Shown: piece by piece, positions 12,621 to 24,323 of the stretch
How positions within the stretch are numbered: the first letter of the stretch is position 1
How the letters are laid out: every line of letters starts with the position of its first letter
Assembly (NCBI GenBank): GCA_023052935.1
Contig: CM041292.1
Coordinates: forward strand, 101,286,426 to 101,350,425
DNA from: Piezodorus guildinii
Taxonomy: Eukaryota > Arthropoda > Insecta > Hemiptera > Pentatomidae
Reading direction: 5' to 3'
Length of the DNA stretch: 64,000 nucleotides
Translations under genes and position numbers: made by a program
The notes under the pieces: model-generated
Seen by the model: only the letters and a program-made list of their open reading frames with translations
Told to the model about the DNA's origin: nothing
Database searches by the model: none

Positions 12621-15600
12621 GTTTCGTATATTTTAATAATCCAGTTGGGTATACTGTATATTGTTCAATACAGCCATGATGAGCAGCTAAGTGACCAAGT
12701 TAATGTTTGCAACGGGAGGGATTCTTGATGTATACAATGAAATTAGTCTGTTCAAGTAAAGCCCTAGCTGCTTCTTCTCATTTGTGTATGAAACTTTGGA
12801 TCAGTAGCTTATGACTTTCTTCAAAACTCTGATGCAGAAAGGGTTTTGGCTAGTTTCCAGATGTATTATTATGCATGAAAAGGACGATTATTACTATTTC
12901 GAAGAATATATCCGAATTTCATACTTTAATGACTGTTTTAATTTTTTTTTTTCTTTTTATAAGTTTATGTCACCATTCCCATTAAAAGGATTATTAATAA
13001 TAGACCTCGAATATGATCCCAAATGAAAGATGGAACCACCATTTTTGACAGGATTCTCTCTTGAAAATGAATATGAATCGAAATATTTTCAGTGGAAACT
13101 AGGTTACCATACTCAAAAGAACACTTTTTAATATTCCAATTATCTTATCGATTCAAGAATCGGTATGAAATAGCATAAGGCAAACTTCTACAGTAGAGAG
13201 AGAATGCAGGTTACACAAGAAAATGACTATTTTTAGGATTTCAAATAATATGACCAATTATAAATTTATCGATTTTAAATAATATACATACCTTGTAACT
13301 AGGATGCGATTCAAATTGGGAAATAACCATAATTTTTTACTTGATTTCCTTTTCAAAAGGATATGAATGGAAATATTGTTAGACGTAACTTGGTTATTGC
13401 ACTAAAAAAAGACACTTTAATATTAAATCGCTCTCACCTAATATCCAACAGTGACAGAATACATCTTCCGGAAACATATAAAATTTTTTGTTAGTCTCCA
13501 GCACTGCAAGAAACCACTGTTTAATACAATGACTCCAACAGGATGGCCACAGTGCTGGCAAGACTATGTACAGACCCTTAGACTAGACTGTGAAAACATA
13601 ACTTGACAAACTGACTGAAAAGACTACCGAGTCCCATTGCTAGAAGAGACTCCCATTTGCTTCCCATTGCAAAAATTACCATCCTCAGACATCTTTTAAA
13701 ATTCATCTAATGCAGTAAAAGAGATTCCAGATTCATTCCTCTATTTTTCCTATTGAGTGAGCCCGTGGCTGAGTGGCTAGCACTCTAGTTTCTCATGCTA
13801 AAAATTGTGAGTTCGAATCCCAGTCCGGCAGGACTTTTATAAGGATGTAATTAAATGGGGATTCACTCAGAGCCTTTTCCCCGGGCATGTGAGACCCATC
13901 AGCCAAATGGTGGCCACTCACAAAATTAGCCGTAGGGAGTGATGATCTCCCAGGAGATTACACAGCAAGGCCCAGGGCCTACACGGCCTGTCGCACCACT
14001 GGAAGAAGAATTTTTCCTATACTCAACCCCAAATCTAATGGGGCTTAGAAAAAAAAGAAAAAAAAAGTAAAATAAATAAAAAATGGACCTTTTTCAGCCT
14101 CACCTAAAAGAAGGCACACTGTCACCTTCAGAGATTTCGAAACACGATGCTCAGAAGAATGACCAGTTCAGCTACATTTAAAAAGGTAAAAGCTTAGCAG
14201 CGTCATGAAATGTTGGGACTACCAAAAATTTCAGACTAAATTAAGCAACACCATATTAAATTTCTTGATTCGTTAAAATCAGTAGCAAATCCTTTATTCA
14301 ACACAACTCCAACACCGGTCCCAGTATGATGGCAAAACATTACAATAATGTTAGTCTTGATTAGTACATAAGTTTGAAATAATAAAACATTAAATGAATA
14401 ATAAGTTAGTTTATCATAAACTTTTCCACAACACAAAAAATAGGTTAACCCCATCAGCTCTATCGTTAAACTACTACTTTGTAAATAACATACTGATTTA
14501 ATGCCATTACTCAAACTTAAAATGTAACACAGTTACAAAAACAAGACATTTTATTACATAAATTATACATAAAAATTACATGTTATGAATTTGGGATATG
14601 AAAAAATAAAATAAGGGCAGCACTTCTTGGACATCCTCTGGAACCTTAGCTGCACTGAATCAATAGAGGTAAGGATATCTTAAGCTGTTCTTTTCTGAAG
14701 CATACATAAGGATTAAATACACCATAGAATCAAATGGAGCTCACATTTATTTTATAATTATTATTATTACCAATAGTCACAAGGAATACAATGATGTGAT
14801 ATTTTTAGGAATAAAGAAGTTGTACAATGGGGGGTCAACCTCACCTACTACTTGGATTACTTAATATAAACTTAGATGTATGTAAACGGTAAGAATGGAG
14901 AAGGCTTTATAAATATAACAAATTTCAAGTAAAAAAGAATGGAAACATTTCCATGGAAAGTAGTCTAGGTGAGTAAGATGAGAAGAATTTTTTCAATGAC
15001 TCTTCCACTGAAAGTCATAAAGTACTATGAAGGGAAAATAAAGTTAATAGCAGTTGTTATTGTGATTTTTATTTTTCATGTAACTATAAATGTTTCTACT
15101 TAAGTTGAAATTTTTCTTATAATTAACTAGTAACTGCTCTAGTTTTTAAAAGATCTTACAGTCATTTAAGTATAAGAGGTCCTAAAAGAAAATAAGTATA
15201 AAAAATGTGTCTTTAAATACATTACTATTGCAGGTCTGCTAGCAAATGTGGAGGGAGTGGGAAGATTGACCAGAAAGTTTGCTTGGAAATACTTAGATTA
15301 TGAACTGAGTCCTGAAGAAAGAGCGGAGGCAGTTGAACAGGGAACTTATATACCAGAGAAAAGCCTTCCAGTAGGTATAGAGGTTGTGGGAGACAGAATG
15401 TTCATTAGTGTTCCACGTTGGTCTTCAGGTAAGACAAAATTTATTTTAATCATGAATTACAATTGTATTCTTTATTTGCTATTAATCCAACGAGATTTTC
15501 GAAGTTTATATTAAGTCTATCTTTTTTTTTCAATGTAATTTGTTTTTTTATAACTCCGCCAAAGCCGGTCCCAAGCCCGGTTGAAAAAGGAGGAGGGAGT

Positions 15601-18600
15601 CCCGCTGCAGCCTGAATGGGTGTAATGTGATTAGCACCGTCTCAGGTAAGTAGTGGCTGGTTAACATCGAAGCCGTGAAGCAGCTGGAGAGCTGGCCTGG
15701 CAGCTTTGAGGAGGCAGCCCCTCTATCAGGCTTTGGATATGGCAGGTTCATAGCCTGTCTGTCCGAGAAAACATCAATGAAACAAAACAAAAGTAGTAGA
15801 GCCGATCAGTATTTCTGGAGTAAAACCCGGCGCGGCAAAAGGATTATATCAATAGGTACATGGAATGTGAAAGGAATTAAAGGAAAGGAAGAGGAACTGA
15901 TAGATGAAATAAAGAAGGCAAACGTCCACATACTAGGCCTAACAGAAACAAAAAGAAAGGGTAGAGGTGAGGAAAGGATAGGAGACTATGTCCATATTTA
16001 CTCTGGAGTGAACCACCAAGAACATGCCAGAAGTGGAGTAGGCTGTATTTTCCACGCTGACTTGAGCCCCCACGTTATTGACTGGAAAGCGATCAGTGAC
16101 CGAATTCTTGTCTTGAAACTAAAATTAGGAGCCAACATATTCACATTACATATTATTTATGGCCCAAATGAAAACACGCGAAAGCCAGATAAAGATATAT
16201 TCTTCGAAGAGTTGCAACGAACCCTTGATGACTGCAAGGATACCCCTATTATCATGGGAGATCTCAACGGGAGAGTAGGCAAAGACCATATTAGGTGGCA
16301 TGGAGCCCTTGGTAGGTATGGTGAGGAACTTATAAATGACAATGGCGAACGAATATTAAACTTATGCTTATCGAATGGATTAGTGGTCGCCAACAGTATA
16401 TTCCCTCATAAGAAAATCCACCAATATACAAGAGTGGAGCCTACCCGAGACGAAAAATCTATTATAGATTATTTCCTGATCCCAAGAGAGACAATAAAAC
16501 TAACACTGGATGTCAGGGTCAAAAGGGGTTATGAGATAGGATCTGACCATTTTCTCTTGAAGATGGATATGATTATTGGTAGAGAGGTTGGGACAACCGG
16601 AAAAGATAAAATTAGGCGATCATACAAGATCAATAGCTATAAACTTAATTCAGAAGAAATAAGACAGGCCTACGTAACAGCGATTGAGGAAAAAGCTCAA
16701 AGCAGAGACTATCCCTGGGACTCTAATAACATAGAGGTGAGTTGGAACTCATTCAAGGGAATTCTCAGAGATGCTGCTGAGAGAGTATGTGGAAAAACAA
16801 TCTCCAATTAGAGAAGCAAAAGAACGGTATGGTGGAACGAGGAGATAAGAAATGAAACCAAAAAGAAAAAAGTTCTTTGGAAGCATTACCTCCAAACAAA
16901 ATCTATGACTCACTACGCCGAGTACAAAGAACAGAGGAAAAGAGTAAAGGAAATGGTCAGGCAACAAAAGAGAAAAGCTTGGGATGACTTTGGAGAAAAA
17001 TTGGAAGCAAATTATAAAGAAAATCAGAAGCTGTTTTACAGAACACTCAAGAATATGCGCAAAGAGAAACGGCCCGTGCTCAAGCATGTCAAGAATAAAA
17101 ATGGAGAAGTACTGACCGAATCGAAGGAAATCATGGAAAGATGGGTGGAATACTTCACAGACCTATTTGACTGCAGCGGATTATCAACAGATAACTCGGA
17201 TGTAGCTCAGGAAGTGAGTTACATGGAAGAGGATTATATAGCTGAAGACGAGATAACCGAAGCACTAGAACGGCTAAAACTGGGGAAAGCAGCTGGTATA
17301 GATGAAATAACTCCGGAAATGATTAAGCACATGGGAACAAAAGGTGAAGAAATATTCCAGCATCTCCTTAATCTAGTATGGAAAGAAAAGAAGATTCCTA
17401 AAGATTGGGAAGTGTCCATCATTCTTCCTATATATAAAAGTGGTGACCAAAGAGAATGTAAAAACCACAGAGGCATCTCACTTCTAAGCGTCCCGAGTAA
17501 GGTCTATTCCACAATCCTTGAGAGAAGGCTAAGGAGACAAATTGAGAAAAACCTTGGAGAAGAACAATATGGATTCAGGCCAAACAGAAGTACCCAAGAT
17601 CTTATATTCACTATGCGGCAGATCACTGAAAAAGTAATAGAAAAGGATAAAAGTGTTCTGGCATGCTTTGTTGATCTGGCCAAAGCATTTGATCGGGTCA
17701 GGAAACAAGACATCGTAAGGGAGCTCAATGAAAGGAGAGTAAATGAAGGATTAGAAATGGCCATATCAGCGCTTTATATGAACCAGAGAGGTATCATCAG
17801 AACATGCAACCACTTGTCAAAAGAATTTAAGATATTTCAAGGCATCAGACAAGGTTGCAGTCTCAGCCCACTGCTGTTCATAATGGTCCTGGATGGAGCT
17901 CTAAAGAAGGCCAAGTCGAGAATGAGACCCTACTGGTTAGGAAACTTGAATCTATCGCCTACCCACCTCACTATGCTCGCATATGCTGATGACATCGTCG
18001 TATTAGCCAATAATGGAAGAGATCTCCAGTTCAATCTTCGCGTCCTCCAGGAAGCTCTTAACCCCATAAACATGGAAATAAATGCCCGTAAAACGAAAAT
18101 AATGAGGATAGGAAGGAGAGAGAACCGAATTGGACGAGTCATCAGGCTAGGGGCAGAAAAGATTGAGCACGTAAAGAGCTTCAAGTATCTGGGCGCACAT
18201 CTAAATGAGCAGGGCTGGGTGGACGAAGACATAAAGGAAAGAATAAAGTCTGCCGGAAGGTGTTTCCTATCTCTTAAGAAGGGCTTTATAGGCAAAAGAG
18301 AGGTCTCCAAACATACAAAAATGGTAGTTTACAAAACAACCTTCTTACCTATATTGACGTATGCCAGCGAATCCTGGGCCCTCACCACTAAACATAAAAG
18401 CCAACTCCAGGCTATGGAGATGCGCTACTTGAGGAAAGTTGAGGGTAAGACGAGGAGAGATAAAATAAGAAATACCATAATAAGATCCAACCTTGATGTC
18501 AGACCGGCCGAGGATATTGTTGAAGAAATTCAGCTAAGATGGTACGGCCATGTCTCAAGAATGTCGGAGGATCGCGTGGCAAAAGCAACATATGAGCTGA

Positions 18601-21600
18601 AAGTAGAGGGAAGGAGACCAAGAGGAAGACCTAGGAAGACTTGGGAGGATGGGATCAGGAAGGCCTGCCGAAAAAGGGATATAGATTGGAGATCAGCAGG
18701 GGAAATGGCGCAGAATAGGAATGCCTGGATCAGCCTCTACAAGCGACCCCCTCACACTGCTGTGCGGTAGAGAGGAAAGATGAAGAAGAAGAAGTAATTT
18801 GTTTTATTGAAATATAAATGAAAAACAATTACTTGGCAATTTCTTTATCTATTTTTATTGGAAAAGTCGTTTTTAATTTAACAATTATTTTTCAAAAAGA
18901 GACCACAAATAATATAATTTTCAGATTCCATAAAAATTCTTTTTTTTTTCTTTTTAATGAAACAGATATCTTCTTTACTTCAATATAAATGTATTTGTGA
19001 TACAATTTTAGGAACTTGTTGAAATAATCAATAAGTGGCCAAAATGAAGTAGGGCATTTCATACTTATGATTTTTACTATCACTTACCTATATACGAAAT
19101 ATTTAGCAAGGGAAAGTACTGCAATCGTGAAAATTCTTAAATTCCCTTTTTGACGGAAATACACATTTTAGGGTATCCTCAGTTCAAATGACAAAGTACT
19201 GAAAAAAGGTGTGTGTGTGTGTGGTAAGTCTAGAGCAAAAATAATAAGTCTACAAAACTGAAATTTTGTATTTAAGACAACTATACGCTAGAGATGTTAC
19301 AGCAACTTTTTCATAAAAATTGGCTAACCAGAAGAGCCACTTTATAGCATGCATTTTGCACCTTTTTAGATTTTCTCAAAAACAGCTTTAACAATTTTAA
19401 TTAATATTGATGTGGTATTTAATGGGCTTTAATATCATGTAGGTTTCATTCTGATTGAAATAATCTGACAGGGCTTAAATGCAGATATTTTAAATTTTCT
19501 TCCTCTAAACTACCTTTAATTTTTGGAAGGAATTAGTCCGGGTGGCGGTCATTAAATGAAACAACTAAATAGTTTCAACTATTTTATTGTTTGCCAACGT
19601 TTCGACCCCCTTTGTGGGTCATCATCAGGGCTAAAAAGATACAAAAGAATATAATTTCAATGACATTACATACAATATTATATAACCTATTTAGCTAGAG
19701 AACGTCGGTATTGAAAAAATAACAGAAGAACTGTATATGTAAAAAAAATACAATGACCATATTACAATAATGAAAGTATTATACAGAAAAAATAAAAATG
19801 TTCACTAAACAAAATTTACACAGGTATCAATAATTTACATGAAATATGAAATATAAAAATATGAAGTAGAGTGGAGATACGTACCGCATGGTGGGAGAAT
19901 GGAAACTAGGTACTGTTTTGGTAGATGGGGGGTAGGTAGGATGGAAAATACGTAGGAAAAGGTGGAATGGAAAATACGTACTGATTTATGGACAGGGCCT
20001 GACAACAATGACTAAAATTCTTAATACTACCATACAAAGAATCAATGAAATTTAACTTATGATTATAATAATGATACAGGATAAAAAATTATGATTTAAT
20101 TCTTGAAATATCACCTATATAATAGTAAGAGCAGTGATGGAAGATGTATATGGAGAAAAACAATAAAATAGTTGAAACTATTTAGTTGTTTCATTTAATG
20201 ACCGCCACCCGGACTAATTCCTTCCAGTAATTCTCAACGGTCAACTAATTACATCCACAACTACCTTTAATTTTGTACATTCCAAAAAATTAACCGCATC
20301 ATATTGATGACATTGATAAAGAATGGCTAAATATACAAGTAGGAAGAATTTGATGACCAAATAAAGGATAAAAGAGCAAACTATTTTTATTTATTTTACT
20401 TCACTATTTTATTTATTAACAAAACTATTTTTTAATGTGATTTTTGTTTTTTGTATATTAAGAACAGTGATATAGACGTATAATATACCTTTGGTAAGAG
20501 AAAGATTTTAGAAAAATATTATCTGATACCCAAAGTTGTAAAAGGTAATATAAAGTGATGAATTTGGAATAAACTTATTACCGATTTACAATTTAATATA
20601 GATATTATTATTTAATCTAAATCACACGTTTCCAACAAAAATTAATACACATTTTATTAAACTCAACATAAAATATTGTTCAAATTGAAGTATATTTAAT
20701 AGTTCTTAAATTAATTTTAACTGTTGAGATAAGTGAAAGTCGTGTGTCGCCCGCACAAGATTTTTATTTTTATTTAAATAATATTAGTTGTAATAAATAA
20801 GTCTCAAACATTTGAAAATCAGAGCTTTTTATCCCTATCATAGACAAATGACTTGATGAAAGATGAACCAAGTTGATTGTCAAATATTCTTCTTAGAAAA
20901 AAAGATAACTGTTTCAGTAAATTAAACGTGAAACTACTTATGAAAAATGAACTATCAAATAATTTTTGTAAAGGTGTGCCAAGTACTTTGAGTTGGGTTC
21001 CACTAAATGAAGATGTTGGAGAATCACCAGCACTTATTCCATATCCTAACCTTGAATACAATAGAGAAGGAAACTGCGCTGGACTCACTAACACCAACAG
21101 AGTAAGAGCAGATGAATGTGGTCGTCTCTGGGTCCTGGATTCTGGTACTGTAGGAATTGGTAAGAAAAATTATTCTTAGTGCTACATAGTAATATTCAAA
21201 TATTCAGGTAGTAAATTAAAAATTTAATAGGTGATGTCACCAGGGGCAAGCGGAAATTAATTTTTTTTAAATGTATTCGTTCATTTATCAGTCTAGTTAA
21301 AGGTTTAGGTCTTGAATTGCAATAAGTTATCCTTGAATTATGAATGAAAGAATAATGTAACATGGTTATTTAGCACTGAAAATAATACAACATTAGATCA
21401 ACAATTGCATGTTGTATTTATGATTGAAAAATGTTCAAAATTAGTAAAGCTACTAAAATACTGTTTACTGAGTCGATGGTACAAGAATAAATGAAGCCTA
21501 CAAACTGGAAAAGTAAAAACCATGTTTACCCAATTTGAAATTTCCTATAGTTGATTGGGTAAAGGATGAATTCCGTGACCCATAACTCAACACCCAAAAT

Positions 21601-24323
21601 CTAACTGCATAAATTATGCAATATATAATCAGCTGAGCTTTAGCAGAATAGACTTCGCACTGCAGCCCTATATGAAAGGGAATCAAGACCAAATCATTTT
21701 TATAACCAATTATCTGTGTTCACTTAAAGGTTTACAGAAGTTCTAACCAATTCATCCAATAGTAGCCTGCACTCACTCTCATACAGCTGTGTTGCAAAAC
21801 CTGGGCAAGTCAGTAAGCCCCGTGTGGGTACCGAGCCAAGTGGGGATTACTATTAACAAGCTTGCAGACCAGGCAGCGAGGCAGACACTCACTCTCCCGG
21901 GAGAGGAACCGTCATCTTGACCCTGTTTGAATTCAATGAACCTCTTAAAAATCAAGAAGAGGACAGCTAGCAGAAAATGTGGGACAATAGTCTGTAAATC
22001 AAACTTACCATTATTAAAAAAATAGTGAAGCCCTGGCTATAGAAGTTGCAGAGAGGTGCAGGGAGGAGGTCACACAGACCTGGCTGAGAATAGGTCAATT
22101 GCGGCTGAACCACTCATACCTTTTTAGTTGGCAGCCTGTACCCTGTTGCCAGCATTGTCAAGGAACCCTCACCATTTAGCATATTTTTCAAGAATGCCCA
22201 TATCATGCATTGCACCTTAATAAATTGGGACTTAAACCAAATATATCACCAGTAATGGGCAATAGAAAGGAATCGATTGAATTAGTTTTTGATTTTCTCA
22301 AGGAACAATTATTGTTATCTAAATCATAAAGACTATAATCTTAATTAAATATACATTAATAAATTCCTGGTCAATTTTTTAATTATTAATATATATTTTT
22401 AAATTTTGTCTTGATTTGTTATACTATATTACCATTTTAAGTACAGTTTTTATTTGATAATCATATCAACTTTTTCAAAAATTAGTATTATTATTTTTCT
22501 TTTTTTTTAAATTATTTTTTACCTAATAATCATTTATTTGTTAATTACTTGTTACCTAATAATTCTTTCTTATAAAGGTTAAATATACACAGTGTATTTA
22601 GGCATTGATGACCTTAAGGTTTTAAACTTTAAAACCAAAACAAACAACGATGACATTTTGAATATTAACACCAGGAAAATGAAGGTGAATAGCATTGCAC
22701 CCCCACTTGGATGGCTCGGATAGGTAAAATCAAATAAATATTAAACAAAAAGTCATTTAAGAATGAACATCAGAATGACTGGGAGCATAAAATACAACTG
22801 ATTGGTGCCATTTTGGCTCTATTTATGTTATTTTAACAAAATTAATCTATTAGGTGAGGGACATTAAAAGGTGTTCCCGAGCCTGTGCGATGTCAGGTAC
22901 TCGTTAAAGATCCCTATCCTAATAAAACCTGGATAGGCAAAATTTAGGACTCCCACTGTAGCATCGTCCTATTAGCCATAGCAAATAAAAGTGACGTTAA
23001 ATGAATAAACAAACAAACATCTATTAAGTGATGGAGGAGAAGGGGTTGTTTGAGAGGAATTCATGTAATACATGAAATGACTGCAGCTTGGTCTCCAAAT
23101 AAATTTAATTATAAATAACTTTCTTTCTGATCTATTACTCAAGATGATTCTATATAATATCAAAAAAGGTGGTTAGGGATGTATGAACTGGAGCATTACA
23201 ATATTCATTTTTCAGTATGACTATTCTGAAAATAATTAATTATATTTTTTGATGAGAGGTTATTTTTTTTATTATTGTAGAAACAAATTTTCTAATAGCA
23301 CCTCCCAACAATCGAGTTTTCGTCTTGGCTCCTAGCTTTTTGAATAGGAGTAAATTTACTTAACCCACAAACTAAAAAAAAAATCATTTAAATATATTGT
23401 AGATACACATAATAATAATAAATTATTAATTTTTAATTAATTTATGGATTATTTTTTTTCTTATTTCAGAAAATACAACTCAACAGCTCTGCCCTTATGC
23501 CCTCCATGCTTTTGATCTAAAGACTGATAGACAGATATTAAGGTATGAATATAAAGAGAGTGACATAAATAAAGATACCTTCATTGCAAATATAGTAGTA
23601 GATGTTGGTGAAGATTGCTCTGATACCTATGTATATGCAAGTGATGAACTTGGATATGGTTTGATTGTATATAGCTTCCAAGACCATGATTCATGGAGAT
23701 TCGAACACGGATTTTTCAGACCAGATCCTCTTAGAGGAGATTTCAATATTGGTGGAATTAACTTTCAATGGTATACAGAGGGGATATTTGGAATGGCTTT
23801 GACTACTAAAAGCCATGATGAGAGATATCTGCTGTTCCATCCACTTGCTAGTCATACTGAGTTTGCTGTTCCACTGAATGTATTGAGAAATAAAACTGCC
23901 ACTGAGGATAGTTACCATGATTTCATTGTTCTCGGTGAAAGAGGGGAAAAAGGACATTCCACATCTGAAATAATGACAGAAGATGGCATTTTGGTTTACA
24001 ACTTAATTGACCAAAATGCAGTTGGCTGTTGGAATTCTGAATTCCCATATAATACAATGAACCAAGCAGTCATAGCAAGAGATGATGATGAATTAATATA
24101 TCCAAGTGATGTTAATGTTAAAGATGGTATTTTATGGGTGATTTCAGACCAAATGCCAGCCCAACTGGAAAATAAGCTTAACTTCAATAAAATTAATTTC
24201 AGAGTGTTCTATGCATCTTTTGAAGGACTGACTTCTGGTACAGTATGTGACAGAAAACGTCAGCGTTATTCATGCCCACCACAGCCTAAAGGTCTGCTAC
24301 CAAAATGCCAAAAAAATAATTAA
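9325..24323 (+). CDS. yellow: Yellow-family secreted protein (four-exon gene)
   Basis: Exons 9325-9361, 15234-15428, 20974-21159 and 23470-24323 join to 1272 nt, or 423 residues plus TAA. Every donor is GT, every acceptor AG, and all three introns are phase 1, splitting a glycine or glutamate codon. The start ATG has AAC before it and opens a hydrophobic signal peptide (about residues 1-20), so the product is secreted. The major-royal-jelly/yellow domain fills about residues 80-400: DECGRLWVLD, TVGIG, LCPYA, TFIANI, DELGYGLI, DPLRGDFN, EGIFGM, PLASH, EDSYHDF and DQNAVGCW are all present. By eye these blocks fit canonical yellow (yellow-y) best. In insects that protein acts extracellularly in melanin patterning of cuticle; the function here is inferred from family. 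The tail after the domain is short, unlike the long fly tail. Introns of 5.9, 5.5 and 2.3 kb are packed with transposons. Paralogue assignment within the family is less sure than the family itself. Confidence 0.93.
9535..9617 (-). mobile_element. tRNA-like SINE head
   Basis: The minus strand reads TGGTGTAGTGGCAACGTG (A-box-like) and GAGTTCATACC (B-box-like), spaced as in a tRNA-derived SINE. The B box is imperfect and no body or tail was traced. Confidence 0.5.
9640..10715 (-). pseudogene. Jockey-like LINE relic (RT) in yellow intron 1
   Basis: Reading from 10715 down, broken frames give IIQSYLTNRSFKINHNSSY, a GVPQ-type block near 10540, YTVYIQTHTNTFLPTYPNDT (decayed catalytic FADD), LQVHIKDLVVWFHNWRIKIN and KSHKITFVLR. 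Near the end come FHVELHSLPNPLGTSFF and a basic tail. This block order is characteristic of jockey-clade reverse transcriptase. Many stops show it is dead. It is antisense to yellow. Confidence 0.75.
10993..11018 (+). ncRNA. Hammerhead-like remnant lacking stem II
   Basis: The perfect box CTGATGA is followed after six bases by GCAACGTT. Stem II is almost entirely missing, so this can only be a decayed relative of the other motifs. It lies in yellow intron 1. Confidence 0.28.
11470..11517. repeat. (AT)n microsatellite
   Basis: An alternating AT run in yellow intron 1, preceded by a poly-A stretch. Confidence 0.97.
12559..12617. repeat. 59-base poly-T tract
   Basis: An uninterrupted T run in yellow intron 1. 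It may be the tail of an unidentified minus-strand retroposon; such a run also makes the assembly length uncertain here. Confidence 0.95.
13753..14065 (+). mobile_element. tRNA-derived SINE in yellow intron 1
   Basis: A-box-like TGGCTGAGTGGCTAGC at 13766 and B box GAGTTCGAATCCC at 13809-13821 form a pol III promoter. A GC-richer body follows (CCCCGGGCATGTGAGACCC, GGCCCAGGGCC) and the element ends in an A-rich stretch near 14045-14070. Confidence 0.72.
14066..15233. other. Yellow intron 1, 3' part
   Basis: Non-coding; the 92-codon minus frame at 14236-14514 resembles nothing known to me. Confidence 0.5.
15234..15428 (+). CDS. yellow: yellow exon 2
   Basis: The acceptor CAG ends at 15233 and the donor G|GTAAG follows 15428. 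It encodes the N-terminal family segment including WKYLDYE, YIPEKSLPVG and MFISVPRWSSG, typical of the region just before the main yellow domain. The element-free coding stretch stops where a LINE insertion begins about 120 bp into the next intron. Confidence 0.92.
15547..18793 (+). mobile_element. RTE-like LINE, nearly intact, 12-bp TSD
   Basis: A non-LTR retrotransposon sits in yellow intron 2, same strand as the gene. A 12-bp direct repeat (GTAATTTGTTTT) occurs at 15535-15546 and 18794-18805. The 3' UTR is only about 23 bp and ends in GAA repeats, which is typical of RTE-type elements. One long frame encodes an APE endonuclease followed by reverse transcriptase. The frame is broken only by a TAG at 16809-16811. 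The short leader, complete coding order and exact duplication indicate a recent, near full-length insertion. Confidence 0.9.
15777..18770 (+). pseudogene. LINE APE endonuclease-reverse transcriptase, one nonsense codon
   Basis: The first in-frame ATG is at 15777; the open frame reaches back to about 15675 without ATG. The endonuclease part (to about 16800) shows GTWNVKGIKGKEEEL, LTETK, GDLNGRVG, IIDYFLIP and GSDHFLL, matching the APE catalytic blocks. After the in-frame TAG at 16809 the same frame continues through the linker TVWWNEEIRNE into reverse transcriptase: GIDEITPEM, FVDLAKAFDRV (motif A), GIRQGCSLSPLLF (motif B), LAYADDIVVLA (catalytic YADD) and FKYLGAHL. It ends with a GRPRKTWEDGI segment and TAG at 18768. 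The protein would copy element RNA at nicked DNA. A single substitution separates it from an open frame of about 1000 codons, so inactivation is probably recent. Assignment to the RTE group is by domain layout, not phylogeny. Confidence 0.85.
19525..20258. mobile_element. Inverted-repeat insertion with 16-bp duplication
   Basis: Arms of about 66 bp (19525-19590 and about 20158-20225) are near-perfect inverted repeats starting GGAAGGAATTAGTCCGGGTG. The direct repeat AACTACCTTTAATTTT flanks the insertion (19509-19524 and 20259-20274) within a TIR element copy. A 33-bp tail lies outside the right arm. A hammerhead-like motif sits just inside the left arm. No coding capacity is seen. Long duplication, inverted ends and the ribozyme-like motif suggest a non-autonomous Penelope-like derivative. 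Confidence 0.7.
19593..19631 (-). ncRNA. Hammerhead-like motif, best core
   Basis: Read on the minus strand: GCC, the perfect box CTGATGA, a T, stem II GACCC/GGGTC closing a 7-nt loop, GAAAC, GTT, GGC. The invariant CUGAUGA and GAAA are complete and GUU is an allowed cleavage triplet. Stem I is GCC/GGC and may extend through A/T pairs after a mismatch. Stem III is only the self-complementary AACGTT, so activity may need dimer formation. Confidence 0.6.
20974..21159 (+). CDS. yellow: yellow exon 3
   Basis: The acceptor AG at 20972-20973 and the donor G|GTAAG after 21159 bound 186 nt, phase 1 to phase 1. It encodes GVPSTLSWVPLN, the tract with ALIPYPNLEYN, the two cysteines of NCAGL and DECGRLW, and TVGIG. 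Upstream in-frame sequence from about 20877 is intron, not coding, because the conserved family sequence starts exactly at the acceptor. Confidence 0.93.
21760..22655 (+). pseudogene. LINE 3' relic in yellow intron 3
   Basis: This is a decayed version of the same C-terminus as at 58140-59165: NKLADQAARQTLTLPGE, then LRIGQLRLNHSYLF, CCQHCQGTLTI, and HIFQECPYHALHLNKLG, broken by stops and frameshifts. The same 3' tail hairpin and CAA-like end occur at about 22598-22650. It is same-strand as yellow and older than the other two copies. Confidence 0.72.
22855..23028 (+). mobile_element. SINE family D, 5'-truncated copy
   Basis: It shares GGTACTCGTTAAAGATCCCT, GGCAAAATTTAGGAC-like sequence, TGTAGCATCGTCC and the tail AAGTGACGTTAAATGAATAA with the fuller copy at 63385. 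The tRNA-like head is missing, as expected from incomplete retrotransposition. Confidence 0.78.
23470..24323 (+). CDS. yellow: yellow exon 4 (terminal)
   Basis: The acceptor TTTCAG ends at 23469. The exon opens in the middle of a glutamate codon and reads ENTTQQLCPYA without interruption to TAA at 24321. It carries most of the domain: DELGYGLIVYS, DPLRGDFN, PLASHTEFAV, TEDSYHDF, NLIDQNAVGCW, and near the end TVCD plus two more cysteines. The open frame therefore starts well before the first internal ATG-like codon at 23661. Confidence 0.95.

Larger units (their letters stand above)
10720..13752. other. Yellow intron 1, middle part
   Basis: Contains the hammerhead-like remnant and the two simple repeats listed. 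Around 11990-12015 a GAATAGAATAGAATTTATT stretch looks like the end of an old retroposon. No exon with conserved sequence is seen. Confidence 0.5.
19072..20765 (+). mobile_element. TIR element family, copy 3 (interrupted)
   Basis: The left end TTTACTATCACTTACC is at 19074 and the right end ATAAGTGAAAGTCGTGTG is at 20730-20747. The element is split by the inverted-repeat insertion at 19525-20258; without it the copy is about 960 bp, the longest form in the window. It has the same internal order as copy 2, including GTGTGTGTGTG and an ATACCTTTGGTAAGAG block. Confidence 0.75.

Noticed and set aside
14236..14514. 92-codon minus-strand frame in yellow intron 1
   Set aside because: No domain, no splice context, no similarity to any family I can name.
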